64,000 bases of DNA from Companilactobacillus kedongensis (GCF_003946625.1 NZ_RHOR01000001.1:285002-349001); one strand, 5' to 3'; shown: positions 8,409 through 16,549, numbered from the stretch's first letter. Numbers and translations are program-made. Notes: generated from the sequence alone by a model not told the origin.

Positions 8409-8891
8409 ATGGGCGACATAAACATTGTTAAGGAAGTTTTAAACATGCAAAATCGTCAAAACTTCAATGATACCGATTTGGCTGCAATAGCAGGAACGTC
8501 AAAAACAACTGTTGGTAAATGGTTTAAAGGAACTCCAATCAAAGATGAATATTTAGTTAATCTATCTAATGCCATTGATGATACAAGATTTTCATTGGCG
8601 GTTAATTGCTACTTATTCAATCTACCGCCGGTTTTGTTAAATATTTCTAGTGAGTATAACCAAGAAACATCATCATTGCTGATAGGTACGCAGATTGAAG
8701 ATTTGAATAGTGATAGTGCAATCGAAAATGCACTTAAGGAAATAAGCAAAAGCAATCCTGATGAGAATGTAATAAAGTTTGGAATATTTAAGATGATAAG
8801 AACAAGTTCAATTATGCAGGCATGTGCAGCAGCAATGTCACATAGATACCATATATCACTTAAACAAGTTGCATTAGGCGAAAGAGGGTGA
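8409..8891 (+). CDS. phage regulatory protein with N-terminal HTH
   Basis: 160 aa, start ATG 8409 behind AAGGAGGTGATAACTG. Residues 18-45 (NDTDLAAIAGTSKTTVGKWFKG) form a Cro/XRE-like helix-turn-helix. The C-terminal half has no motif I recognise. The place right after the Cro-like gene and before the DUF771-like gene fits a second early regulator. Confidence 0.7.
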   Translation: MGDINIVKEVLNMQNRQNFNDTDLAAIAGTSKTTVGKWFKGTPIKDEYLVNLSNAIDDTRFSLAVNCYLFNLPPVLLNISSEYNQETSSLLIGTQIEDLNSDSAIENALKEISKSNPDENVIKFGIFKMIRTSSIMQACAAAMSHRYHISLKQVALGERG

Positions 8892-8896
8892 AATAA

Positions 8897-9226
8897 ATGC
8901 AAGAACCAGAGACTTTACCATTTGGTATTCCGGAAAAAGATGGATACGTACTGACTTGGGTACGAAAAGATAAACTGAAGGATTTGATCAGCAAGCCTGC
9001 TGAAGAGGGTATCGAATTTCTTCCTTGGGCATGTAAAATTGCTGGTTGTTCAGCCCCAACTTTAGTAAAGAAACTAGACAGATACCGTGACATCCTAGAT
9101 ATGGATAAGGGCGGGTGTGTTAGATATTCTACTGGTTCTGGTAGCCCTTGGAAGTTTTCAGCACCCGAATTTAAAGAATTTGTTTTAACACACAAAAAAG
9201 AGTTTATGAAATCGGAGGAAGTATAG
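8897..9226 (+). CDS. DUF771-like phage protein
   Basis: 109 aa. Features resembling DUF771 are an N-terminal region with LKDLI, a central helix-turn-helix-like stretch (FLPWACKIAGCSAPTLVKKL), then GGCVRYSTGSGSPWKF and a C-terminal EFKEFV. These proteins are common in early operons of phages of lactic acid bacteria and have been compared with excisionases or DNA-binding proteins, but no function is proven. It starts 5 bases after the preceding stop. Confidence 0.65.
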   Translation: MQEPETLPFGIPEKDGYVLTWVRKDKLKDLISKPAEEGIEFLPWACKIAGCSAPTLVKKLDRYRDILDMDKGGCVRYSTGSGSPWKFSAPEFKEFVLTHKKEFMKSEEV

Positions 9227-9523
9227 ATGCAAATAACAGCAGATTACATTGATTCAATGCTCGTTAAGGCTGAAAAAGCTGGTAATGATCAACAAAAATT
9301 AGAAGATATTTCTAGACAATTCGCTGAATTGGTCAGCCGAGGAACATTTAAAATGAGAAAGATTTATGAGGAACCACTTAGTGATGAGGTCCTTAGACCG
9401 CTAGGTGAAGCAAATCATGTAATTGTTAAAGTTCGAATGAAAAAAGACGTATATAGAAATGTTCTTAGCTACGAGTACACATTTATTTACAAAGGGAGTG
9501 AAAGTATTGAACGAGTTTGTTAA
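9227..9523 (+). CDS. hypothetical early phage protein
   Basis: 98 aa, soluble, helical N-terminus (res 1-45) and beta-rich C-terminus (VIVKVRMKKDVYRNVLSYEYTFIY). It starts directly after the previous stop with GGAGG upstream. I do not recognise the family. It is part of the tightly packed early operon. Confidence 0.6.
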   Translation: MQITADYIDSMLVKAEKAGNDQQKLEDISRQFAELVSRGTFKMRKIYEEPLSDEVLRPLGEANHVIVKVRMKKDVYRNVLSYEYTFIYKGSESIERVC

Positions 9524-9629
9524 GCGCTTATTGAACAATCTACTTAGTAAAAATGACTTAGGTAGCATTGGTACCTATACCCAATACACGCCTGAAGTCA
9601 TAAAAAAAGACTCTCTATCCACTAAATAG
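9507..9629 (+). CDS. small hypothetical phage protein (40 aa)
   Basis: TTG 9507 preceded by AAAGGGAGTG, overlapping the end of the previous gene by 17 bases. It encodes about 40 aa (NEFVKRLLNNLLSKNDLGS...). The stop lies inside a 10-bp hairpin. Coding status rests only on the ribosome-binding site and the overlap. Confidence 0.4.
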   Translation: MNEFVKRLLNNLLSKNDLGSIGTYTQYTPEVIKKDSLSTK

Positions 9630-9635
9630 AGAGTC
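9602..9635 (-). terminator. hairpin with T-run on the minus strand
   Basis: A 10-bp perfect stem (GACTCTCTAT with ATAGAGAGTC, 9609-9635). The T7 run follows it on the minus strand only. No minus-strand gene precedes it, so it would end an antisense transcript. On the plus strand it could act as an RNA processing or stability element. Confidence 0.5.
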
Positions 9636-9690
9636 CAAGGTATTACAAAATATTTATACATTTATTTTAACACGTTAAGAGGTTTTTGAA

Positions 9691-9825
9691 ATGGATGATT
9701 TTGTTAAAATGGGTAATTTTGATAGTTGGCTATCTGATGAAGACAGCGTTATTAAGGCTGATTCTTATTACGAAGAGAAAGCCAAGGAAGACGATATTAA
9801 AGCAGACAGAGCGGAGGGATTTTAA
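9691..9825 (+). CDS. small acidic hypothetical protein (44 aa)
   Basis: ATG 9691 with AAGAGG upstream; 44 aa, rich in Asp/Glu/Lys (MDDFVKMGNFDSWLSDED...). It ends two bases before the next gene, whose ribosome-binding site (GGAGGG) lies in its last codons, which supports it being translated. Confidence 0.5.
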   Translation: MDDFVKMGNFDSWLSDEDSVIKADSYYEEKAKEDDIKADRAEGF

Positions 9826-9827
9826 TT

Positions 9828-10370
9828 ATGAAGGACTTAGCAAGAATACCAGTTAAAGAGTTAGTTAGATCAGATACGATTAAGAGCAAATTCAATGATG
9901 TTTTAGGTAAGAGAGCACCACAATTCATTTCCTCAATCGTGAATATTGTTAATAGTAATCAAGATTTAAAGAACGTTGATCAGACAAGTGTTATTTCATC
10001 GGCACTAGTAGCAGCATCTTTAGATTTACCGATTAATCAAAGCTTTGGATATATGTATTTGGTTCCATATAGTGGTAAAGCTCAACCTCAAATGGGTTAC
10101 AAAGGTTATATCCAATTGGCTCAACGTTCTGGACAATACAAGCGATTAAATGCCATTTCGGTTTCTAAGGAGAAGGTTCCTGATAAGATGGTTATCTTTA
10201 TTCCAGATTATCGCATGGAAGAAGCTGAAACACAGATAGACATGTATCAAGATCACATTGAGGATGTTAAGGCTGGACGTGTTGAGCCAACAAGATGTGG
10301 TAAATGTGATTATTGTAAGTCAACCGCAAAACTAGGAAAGATTGTCAGCATGGATGACTTAATAGACTAG
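9828..10370 (+). CDS. RecT-nuclease chimera (RecT N-terminus joined to PD-(D/E)XK nuclease C-terminus)
   Basis: Residues 1-109 read as RecT single-strand annealing protein (VISSALVAASLDLPINQSFGY... QMGYKGYIQLAQRSGQYKRLNA), which normally runs to about 280-300 aa. From about residue 110 the sequence reads as the C-terminus of a phage Cas4/RecB-like nuclease (DUF3799 type: VSKEKVPDK...EPTRCGKCDYCKST), with clustered Cys157, Cys160 and Cys163. The frame stays open across the joint (near 10150-10165). The simplest origin is a deletion between adjacent recT and nuclease genes. Neither complete RecT nor the nuclease active site remains, so recombination activity is doubtful. Confidence 0.75.
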   Translation: MKDLARIPVKELVRSDTIKSKFNDVLGKRAPQFISSIVNIVNSNQDLKNVDQTSVISSALVAASLDLPINQSFGYMYLVPYSGKAQPQMGYKGYIQLAQRSGQYKRLNAISVSKEKVPDKMVIFIPDYRMEEAETQIDMYQDHIEDVKAGRVEPTRCGKCDYCKSTAKLGKIVSMDDLID

Positions 10371-10381
10371 GAGGTGACTTT

Positions 10382-11164
10382 ATGAATTACCTAAAACAGT
10401 TACAGGCGTTTAGAGATTATCAAATGTTTGAAACCGAGTTATCCAGTGGACAAATTGCTTTATATTACGCGCTTTTGCAGATAAACAATAAATGTTCATG
10501 GATAGAATGGTTTACTGCTGCTAATCAAACGCTTGAAACACTTTCGGGATTGAGCCGGTCAGGTATCAATAAGAACAGGAATGTTCTTAAACAACTTGGA
10601 CTAGTCGATTTTGAGAGTAATGGCAATCGCAAAGCCACGTCTTATAAGATATGTGTACTTTATAACGAAGATAGTACACATAATAGTGAACATAGGAGTA
10701 CACATAACAGTACACATAACAGTACACATAACAGTACACATAACAGTAGCACATTAATTAAACAAGACAGAAACATAAACAAAACTAATAAAGATAGTCA
10801 CGACTCGAAACCCGCAAAGCGTGTTTACGAGCCTGACGACATTAATTTGAAACTAGCAAATTGCTTGCTAACTAAGATACGTGAACGTAACTCTAGCATC
10901 TATCCGACTGATTCCAAGAACCCACCTGATACACAGAAATGGGCTAATGACATCAGACTAATACACGAACGTGATGCACGTTCTTACGACGATATCAAAC
11001 GAATTATTGAATGGTGTCAACAAGACAGTTTCTGGCAGAACAATATCTTATCTGCTTCAAAACTTAGAAAGCAGTTTGGCAAGTTGATAGATAAAGCAGA
11101 CGCACCAAATAATTTTAATGGCAACAAGGGTGGTAGAAAACCACTCTATGACTTGCCGTACTAG
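10382..11164 (+). CDS. phage replication initiator (DnaD/helix-turn-helix type) with internal origin repeats
   Basis: 260 aa. The N-terminus (10-95) is a winged-helix replication-protein domain (SGQIALYYALLQINNKCSWIEWFTAAN...LSGLSRSGINKNRNVLKQLGLVDF). A Ser-Thr-His-Asn repeat tract (97-122) is encoded by 12-bp iterons. The C-terminal domain (155-250) is charged and helical, as in proteins that recruit helicase loaders. ATG 10382 has AGGAGGTGA upstream. The DnaC-like gene follows directly, so the pair should open the origin and load helicase. Confidence 0.82.
   Translation: MNYLKQLQAFRDYQMFETELSSGQIALYYALLQINNKCSWIEWFTAANQTLETLSGLSRSGINKNRNVLKQLGLVDFESNGNRKATSYKICVLYNEDSTHNSEHRSTHNSTHNSTHNSTHNSSTLIKQDRNINKTNKDSHDSKPAKRVYEPDDINLKLANCLLTKIRERNSSIYPTDSKNPPDTQKWANDIRLIHERDARSYDDIKRIIEWCQQDSFWQNNILSASKLRKQFGKLIDKADAPNNFNGNKGGRKPLYDLPY
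10673..10744 (+). repeat. 12-bp iterons, probable phage replication origin
   Basis: Six consecutive 12-bp units of AGTACACATAAC. The last four are exact (10697-10744), the first has one change and the second is degenerate. They lie inside the initiator gene and encode the (STHN)n tract. An iteron array within the initiator gene is the usual origin architecture of theta-replicating phages of lactic acid bacteria. Confidence 0.75.
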
Positions 11165-11173
11165 GGGGTAGCT

Positions 11174-11935
11174 ATGGAATCAATGTTTGGATTGGATAAA
11201 GTTTCCCGTGAAATAGCCTTAAAACACGGTGTTGACTATTCAGGAATTGACTTCAAAAAAGTTATTTCTGAGCGTGATAAACGAGAACAGCAACGATCTA
11301 TCGAATTCACTAAAAAAAATATTCAAGTTAAGCGTGAGGGAATATTTAGAAGCTCTTTAGTGAGTGATTTCAGCGACCTACAATACAATTTTGCAGATTT
11401 TAGGACTGATACACCTAATCAAGCAAGCGAGCTTAAACAGGCTAAGAATATTGCTAATAGGATCTATGTCGGTGAAACAGGTAACTTTCTTTTTACTGGT
11501 GAGCCAGGACTTGGTAAATCTATGTTGGCTGTTAGTATTTTGAACGGTTTGAATAGCCAAGATACCACATTATCATGCTACTTCTTGAGTTTTGCGATGT
11601 TCGTTAATAACTCACAAATGGCGTTTAAAGATCAGTTCTTACAACAAGACAACTACAAGGTTGAAGAGTGTGTTAAGAACTGTGACGTGCTTGTCATTGA
11701 CGATCTGGGCAGTGAATCATCGCTAAGATCCGAAACGAACGAAGCAACTAACTATGCTCAGCGAATACTTTTTAGGTTTGCTGATTATCGAAAAAATAAA
11801 ACAAATATTATAACTACGAACAATACAGGACGTGAGCTACAGCAATTATACGATCCAAAAATTATTAGTCGCTTAATGACAAAAAAAGCCGCTAACACAA
11901 TCAAGTTTAGCGGTAACGATATGAGAAATAATTAG
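11174..11935 (+). CDS. DnaC-like helicase loader ATPase
   Basis: 253 aa AAA+ protein. Walker A GEPGLGKS (109-116), Walker B VLVIDDLG (172-179), and a C-terminal sensor region with SRLMTKKA. It resembles DnaC/IstB-type loaders that place the host DnaB/DnaC helicase on the phage origin. It starts 9 bases after the initiator gene behind GGGGG, and the two are clearly co-transcribed. Confidence 0.9.
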   Translation: MESMFGLDKVSREIALKHGVDYSGIDFKKVISERDKREQQRSIEFTKKNIQVKREGIFRSSLVSDFSDLQYNFADFRTDTPNQASELKQAKNIANRIYVGETGNFLFTGEPGLGKSMLAVSILNGLNSQDTTLSCYFLSFAMFVNNSQMAFKDQFLQQDNYKVEECVKNCDVLVIDDLGSESSLRSETNEATNYAQRILFRFADYRKNKTNIITTNNTGRELQQLYDPKIISRLMTKKAANTIKFSGNDMRNN

Positions 11936-11946
11936 GAGAAATTAAA

Positions 11947-12273
11947 ATGCTAAAACAAAAAAATATTGAATTAACTCCAGAGCTAAAAATGCTTTTGCTT
12001 CCCACAAGTCGAAGCTATTCACGTAATAGCGTCGATAACTTGAACCAAACACTGATTGTTGCCAGTGATGTAGTTGAATCCGCTTACGGGCAGTTATATG
12101 GCACCCTTGAGAATCTAACAGCCTTAGACGATGAGTGTGAGCTGTTTCAAGGTGACATGCAACTAAACAACGACATCATTTTAGCTGCTTCCTTGATCAA
12201 TCATATTCAAAGACGTATCGATAAAAAGCTTGTTGATGCTAACCCACACATTTTGGACGTGCAACTTGACTAA
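11947..12273 (+). CDS. hypothetical phage protein
   Basis: 108 aa, mostly helical, acidic middle. Start ATG 11947 with AGGAG upstream. No recognisable domain. It sits between the helicase loader and the RusA-like chimera, and its end overlaps the chimera's likely TTG start. Confidence 0.55.
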   Translation: MLKQKNIELTPELKMLLLPTSRSYSRNSVDNLNQTLIVASDVVESAYGQLYGTLENLTALDDECELFQGDMQLNNDIILAASLINHIQRRIDKKLVDANPHILDVQLD

Positions 12274-13279
12274 TCAACTGAAATTAATAATCGATGGTGA
12301 ACCAGTACCAGCCTCACGTCCTCGTTTTAGCTCACAAGGTGGCAAGAAGTGGGGATATACAGACAAAAAATATCGGATTTACAAAAATGGAATCAAAGTG
12401 CTGTACTGGGATAAGTACCATAACAAACAGCTTTTTAAAAAAGGCGCTCCTCTCATTGCACACATACGCTTTTACAGAAGAATCCAAAAAGGATTATCCA
12501 AAGCGGAGTATAAGAGACGTGCTAATCATGGTGATATCAAATTACCAGTTAGAACAAAAGAAAACGGTGACATTGAATTCGATGCTGAAAAAGCAGCTAT
12601 TGGATTGGGAATTGTTGATACATCTAAGGGAAATATTAAGGTTCGCTGGTCACGCTTAAATACTTATCTTGGTAGCGCCAAAAGTGGCGCTCATGTTTTA
12701 AAGGGTGATTTCATTACCGAACCACAGTTTTATAAATTAGCAATCAAAGCTAATAACGCAACAGCTGAAAAGTTTCAAGATTGGGTTACATCAGAAGTTC
12801 TACCGTCAATACGTAAGTATGGGGCTTACATGACTGATCAGAAAGCATACGACATAACTCACAATAAGAATTCACTTGCTGACTTGCTACTACAAGCGGG
12901 TGAACAATTGAAATGGAAAGATGCTCAAATTACGGAGATGAAACCTAAGGCAATATTTGCGGATTCAGTATCAACTTCGCATACAACTATTCTTATAGGC
13001 GACTTAGCAAAGATTCTAAAAGGCAATGGTATCAATATTGGTGCAAGAAGGCTGTTCCAATGGATGAGAGATAATGGCTATTTAATCAAACGTAAGGGTG
13101 CTGACTACAATTCTCCTACTCAAAAATCAATGAATTTAGGATTGTTTCAAATTAAAGAATCTTCTCATGTTAATGGAGATGGAGTGACAGTTGTTACTAA
13201 GACACCAAAAGTTACTGGCAAAGGTCAAAATTATTTTGTTAATAAATTCCTATCAGAAAATGAAAGGTTGGAAGCATAA
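12266..13279 (+). CDS. RusA-antirepressor chimera
   Basis: Residues 1-85 (from TTG 12266) match the N-terminal half of RusA Holliday-junction resolvase (IIDGEPVPASRPRF, then YRIYKNGIKVLYW), but the downstream Asp-rich catalytic KPDxDN block is missing. From about residue 88 (KLPVRTKENGDIEFDAEKAAIGLGI) the protein reads as a phage antirepressor: a BRO/Rha-like N-domain ending EVLPSIRKYGAYMT, then a KilA-C/ANT domain (ADSVSTSHTTILIGDLAKIL...RRLFQWMRDNGYL). The frame is continuous through the joint near 12525-12545. The resolvase half should be inactive; the antirepressor half looks complete. The start is uncertain (TTG 12230 and ATG 12236 are also in frame). Confidence 0.72.
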   Translation: MTNQLKLIIDGEPVPASRPRFSSQGGKKWGYTDKKYRIYKNGIKVLYWDKYHNKQLFKKGAPLIAHIRFYRRIQKGLSKAEYKRRANHGDIKLPVRTKENGDIEFDAEKAAIGLGIVDTSKGNIKVRWSRLNTYLGSAKSGAHVLKGDFITEPQFYKLAIKANNATAEKFQDWVTSEVLPSIRKYGAYMTDQKAYDITHNKNSLADLLLQAGEQLKWKDAQITEMKPKAIFADSVSTSHTTILIGDLAKILKGNGINIGARRLFQWMRDNGYLIKRKGADYNSPTQKSMNLGLFQIKESSHVNGDGVTVVTKTPKVTGKGQNYFVNKFLSENERLEA

Positions 13280-13744
13280 ATGATTAATAGAACTGTTTTA
13301 GTGGGACGCCTAACACGTGATCCAGAAATTAGACATACGCAAGGTGGTACAGCAGTTGCTAGTTTTACATTGGCTGTAAACAGACAATTTACTAATTCTC
13401 AAGGTGAACGTGAAGCCGACTTTGTTAATTGTGTTATTTGGAGAAACGCAGCAGAAAACTTTGCTAAATTTACAAGCAAGGGTTCCCTTGTTGGAATTGA
13501 TGGACGACTTCAAACACGTAACTATGAGAATAAGCAGGGTAACAGGGTTTATGTAACGGAAGTTGTCGTGGATAATTTCTCGTTGCTTGAAAGTAGAAAT
13601 GATAATTCAAGCGATAACACTCATGATAATACAAATCAAGCACCTAGCCATAATCAATCTAACAATTCAAACACTAATATGAGCGATCCATTTGCTGGCA
13701 ATAGTGAACCAATGGATATATCAGATGATTCATTGCCATTTTGA
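13280..13744 (+). CDS. ssb: single-stranded DNA-binding protein
   Basis: 154 aa. OB-fold at 1-108 ([18 protein letters not shown]...[17 protein letters not shown]), then a flexible Asn/Ser-rich linker and the acidic tip DDSLPF that contacts repair and replication proteins. It starts directly after the preceding stop. It coats phage ssDNA during replication. Confidence 0.95.
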   Translation: MINRTVLVGRLTRDPEIRHTQGGTAVASFTLAVNRQFTNSQGEREADFVNCVIWRNAAENFAKFTSKGSLVGIDGRLQTRNYENKQGNRVYVTEVVVDNFSLLESRNDNSSDNTHDNTNQAPSHNQSNNSNTNMSDPFAGNSEPMDISDDSLPF

Positions 13745-13760
13745 TAAAGGAGGTAAAAAT

Positions 13761-14069
13761 ATGGATATAATTTCGACCGTTCAATCAATCGAAAACGATT
13801 ATGGAATGAACTCTAATGATTGGACTGAAGATGATTTAAGATTGAAAAAATTACATGAGTGGTATATAACACATCCAGACGAGAAGAGAAGAAAATTATC
13901 GGACAGAAATATTCAAGAAATCCAAAAAGCACTAGATGAACAAATGCAAAAGAAAGACATCTACAAGATATTTGAAATTAGCCCAACAGCATTAGCACGT
14001 GACATTAAATTAGGAATTTTTAGTGATGTTAAGTGGAAAATGGGTAGGGAGGTAAAAAATGAATTATAA
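13761..14069 (+). CDS. hypothetical phage protein
   Basis: 102 aa from ATG 13761, placed by AAGGAGGTAAAAAT. Charged and helical; residues 60-92 (QEIQKALDEQMQKKDIYKIFEISPTALARD) could form a helix-turn-helix. No family recognised. It overlaps the next gene by 11 bases. Confidence 0.55.
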   Translation: MDIISTVQSIENDYGMNSNDWTEDDLRLKKLHEWYITHPDEKRRKLSDRNIQEIQKALDEQMQKKDIYKIFEISPTALARDIKLGIFSDVKWKMGREVKNEL

Positions 14070-14259
14070 AGAAATATATTCAAATTTCATTGAATCAATT
14101 TTTGAAGAACACAACAGGGATATTGAAGCAACTATCTCATATATAAATTCTAATCAAGCAAAAATATATGAGTGGAAGCCTGATTTTAAAGAAGCGAAAC
14201 GACATCTAACTTCTGGTGAAAAGAATGACATCATTTGGAAAATTATTACACCATTCTAG
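14059..14259 (+). CDS. small hypothetical phage protein
   Basis: 66 aa, helical. ATG 14059 preceded by GGGAGG. No domain recognised. It is part of the compact run of small early genes between ssb and the recombinase. Confidence 0.5.
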   Translation: MNYKEIYSNFIESIFEEHNRDIEATISYINSNQAKIYEWKPDFKEAKRHLTSGEKNDIIWKIITPF

Positions 14260-14270
14260 GAGGTTCAACC

Positions 14271-14492
14271 ATGAATGATGATAATTTAGCGGTTTATCAA
14301 ATGCGAGAAAATAATTACAAATTGACTGAAATAGCGAAGGCTATGAATAAAGAGCTTAACTATATCAGCAATCTTCAGCGTCAAAATAATAGGATCGGTA
14401 AAAAATTATATAGAGAAGACGCTGAGTGGCAGCGGTTGAATGCTAGAAGGAATAAGCACGGAGCCGGAACGAGACGTACAGAAAGCAATTAA
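14271..14492 (+). CDS. small HTH-like phage protein
   Basis: 73 aa from ATG 14271 behind TAGGAGGTTC. Residues 5-40 (LAVYQMRENNYKLTEIAKAMNKELNYISN) look like a simple helix-turn-helix; the C-terminus is Arg-rich. It is probably a DNA-binding accessory protein. It ends 5 bases before the recombinase gene. Confidence 0.55.
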   Translation: MNDDNLAVYQMRENNYKLTEIAKAMNKELNYISNLQRQNNRIGKKLYREDAEWQRLNARRNKHGAGTRRTESN

Positions 14493-14497
14493 ATTAT

Positions 14498-15751
14498 TTG
14501 GAGGATGAACAAAAGGAACTAAAGAACGTTAAAGAAATAGGTATTAATGACTTTTTACATATCATAACTGGTGTTGTGCCAGACACGGAATGTGGTCAAA
14601 TTTGGGAAAAATATGATAAGGCTGAGACAGACGAGCGAATTTCAATTATTAAGGATATTTTAGACTTCTATACTGATAAGGCTAAGTTTGCAGAGCAAAA
14701 ATATTATGTGCAACTGATCAGAAATAATGATGGTAGTTACCTCAATAAAAATATGTTAAGCAATTTCTGTATTATAGGCAGTTGCCAGCCAGATGAAATT
14801 TTTCAACTTGATAAGTATTATATGTCTGGAAAAAATATTAAAGAAATTGCTCCGACTAGGTTGTTGACTGATTTAGAAAATAATAGATCTAATATGCAAT
14901 ATCTATTAGACGGTTATGGAGAAAATCATCAATATACTACGGTCAAGGACTTTAAAATTCATGTATGTGCTAGTCTGCAATATGCAACTGATGACGGTTA
15001 TATTCAGGGGTATGCCAAAACTGGATTAATAATTAATTCTGTCGAGGAAACGTGGACTCCTGAACAAAAGGCTGCTAAGAAGAATAAAATCAAGTCATTT
15101 AATGCAACGCAATTTAATAAATTTAAATCTTATGTTGATTTTAAACTTGACGAATTATTAGATGGAAAGCCAATTTACGGTGGAAAAGACGGATCAGTAA
15201 AGAAATTATCAATGAGTGACCAGACAAAATTAATGATCATATCGGTAGGAATTCATACTGGAGCAAGATTTGGAGAAATATTAGGTTTTAAATTTTCAGA
15301 TGTAACGAACGCAGGAATTAATATCAATAAAACATGGAATTATCATAGAACTGGTGGGTTTAGAAATACAAAAAACCTTGGTTCAATTAGAAATTTAATG
15401 ATTGATGATACCTTATACAATTTATTAATAAGATATAACAAATTTAAAAATAAAAATGATATTCCTAATGATTCAAATAGACCATTGTTAAACGAAAATA
15501 CTAGAATTCATGATTCGGTTATAAATGAGTTCCTAAATAAAGTAGAGAAAAAATTAGGTTTACCATTATTAACAATGCACAAGTTGAGACATAGTTATGC
15601 GTCTTATCTTTTATATCAGGACGTACCAGCACAAATAGTGGCGAAGCAATTGGGACACAGTAGTACAGAAATGTTGTTTAGAGTTTATGGTCATATTTTA
15701 GAAGAGAAGGAACGTATGGCTGAAGATAGGATTAAAGGGTTATTGGGATGA
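14498..15751 (+). CDS. second tyrosine recombinase, inside the early/late junction
   Basis: 417 aa. The catalytic domain (about 200-417) has all key residues: R257 (HTGARFGE), H361-x-x-R364 (HKLRHSYAS), H387 (LGHSST) and nucleophile Y397. A core-binding-like helical region covers about 145-195. The first 110-140 residues look unlike the usual AP2-like arm domain and may come from another phage gene. The start is TTG 14498 with weak ribosome binding, just after the previous stop. It stands about 10 kb from int and att, where a recombinase is not expected. Possible roles are inversion, dimer resolution or a remnant of a second element. Confidence 0.85.
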   Translation: MEDEQKELKNVKEIGINDFLHIITGVVPDTECGQIWEKYDKAETDERISIIKDILDFYTDKAKFAEQKYYVQLIRNNDGSYLNKNMLSNFCIIGSCQPDEIFQLDKYYMSGKNIKEIAPTRLLTDLENNRSNMQYLLDGYGENHQYTTVKDFKIHVCASLQYATDDGYIQGYAKTGLIINSVEETWTPEQKAAKKNKIKSFNATQFNKFKSYVDFKLDELLDGKPIYGGKDGSVKKLSMSDQTKLMIISVGIHTGARFGEILGFKFSDVTNAGININKTWNYHRTGGFRNTKNLGSIRNLMIDDTLYNLLIRYNKFKNKNDIPNDSNRPLLNENTRIHDSVINEFLNKVEKKLGLPLLTMHKLRHSYASYLLYQDVPAQIVAKQLGHSSTEMLFRVYGHILEEKERMAEDRIKGLLG

Positions 15752-15850
15752 TATTTAAAGAATATAGATCGAGTGTCAAGGCAGAGTCATTGGATGATAA
15801 AAAATGATAGGTCAATTGAATAAATAATATTTTAGAGAGAAGGAACTATT

Positions 15851-16354
15851 TTGGAACCAATTAACTTAACTGATGAAACAATAGCCAAAATTGTAAATGG
15901 ATTAATTAGTGGGGATAAAAAAATAAAAAAATTAACCTCACAAAAGAAATTACGAAATGTTAAGGAATTACTTTCTAAATACCCATTACTTGAAAATCAT
16001 TTAGATGTTGATCTGCCAAAAATCGAAAGTGAAACACCATTATCAAAAAATCAGTTAAGTTTATATTCATTACTCGGTTATAGGGCTAGATCTAAGGAGC
16101 TTATGGAGTTTGTTAATATAATTCTAAAACGATATAAGGACATTTGCTCTCAAGGGGATGATAAGCAACGTAGGAAATACGATATTATCTATAATTTATA
16201 TTTGTCAGATAACAGAATGACTTATATACAGTTAGCTAATAAGCATAATTTAGATCCAAGTACGGTTCATAAGTATGAGAAATCGGCTATTAATGATATT
16301 GCTGTAATGATTTTCGGAGCAGATTCTTTAAATGATATTTCTATTCGGCCATAA
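15851..16354 (+). CDS. late-gene transcription regulator (ArpU/RinA-like, sigma-70 region 4 type)
   Basis: 167 aa from TTG 15851 (AGAGAGAAGGAAC upstream). The C-terminus (112-155) is a sigma-factor region-4-like helix-turn-helix (MTYIQLANKHNLDPSTVHKYEKSAINDI). ArpU/RinA-family proteins end the early operon in many phages of Firmicutes and switch on packaging and structural genes. Here it is followed by a 236-base leader with two terminators, then the late operon. Confidence 0.78.
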   Translation: MEPINLTDETIAKIVNGLISGDKKIKKLTSQKKLRNVKELLSKYPLLENHLDVDLPKIESETPLSKNQLSLYSLLGYRARSKELMEFVNIILKRYKDICSQGDDKQRRKYDIIYNLYLSDNRMTYIQLANKHNLDPSTVHKYEKSAINDIAVMIFGADSLNDISIRP

Positions 16355-16463
16355 ATCTGCCAAAAACCTGCCATAACATTCCATGTTCAAAGTATTACTA
16401 TGATAGTGTAGAAATTTTCAAAAGAGAAACTTCTATAGATAAATCTTCCTCTTTAGGATTTTG

Positions 16464-16491
16464 AGATGAGTGATTAAGGCTCATCTTTTTT
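16464..16491 (+). terminator. terminator after the late regulator
   Basis: AGATGAG (16464-16470) pairs with CTCATCT (16480-16486), followed by T-rich sequence. It ends the early operon. Confidence 0.75.
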
Positions 16492-16526
16492 GCATTTATA
16501 ATAGAATCTTTATACAATTTTGAATT

Positions 16527-16541
16527 CAACTTTCAAAGTTG
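16527..16541. promoter_or_regulatory. 15-bp palindrome in the late leader
   Basis: Perfect inverted repeat CAACTTT-C-AAAGTTG between two terminators and upstream of the first late gene. It is a candidate binding site for the late regulator; no consensus is known to me. Confidence 0.4.
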
Positions 16542-16549
16542 TAGCAATT

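Noticed and set aside
8609..9195. Two minus-strand frames (97 and 111 codons)
   Set aside because: They mirror the HTH regulator and DUF771-like genes, which have good start signals and early-operon context.
15749..15808. 19-codon frame after the second recombinase
   Set aside because: Too short, no ribosome-binding site and no distinctive peptide.
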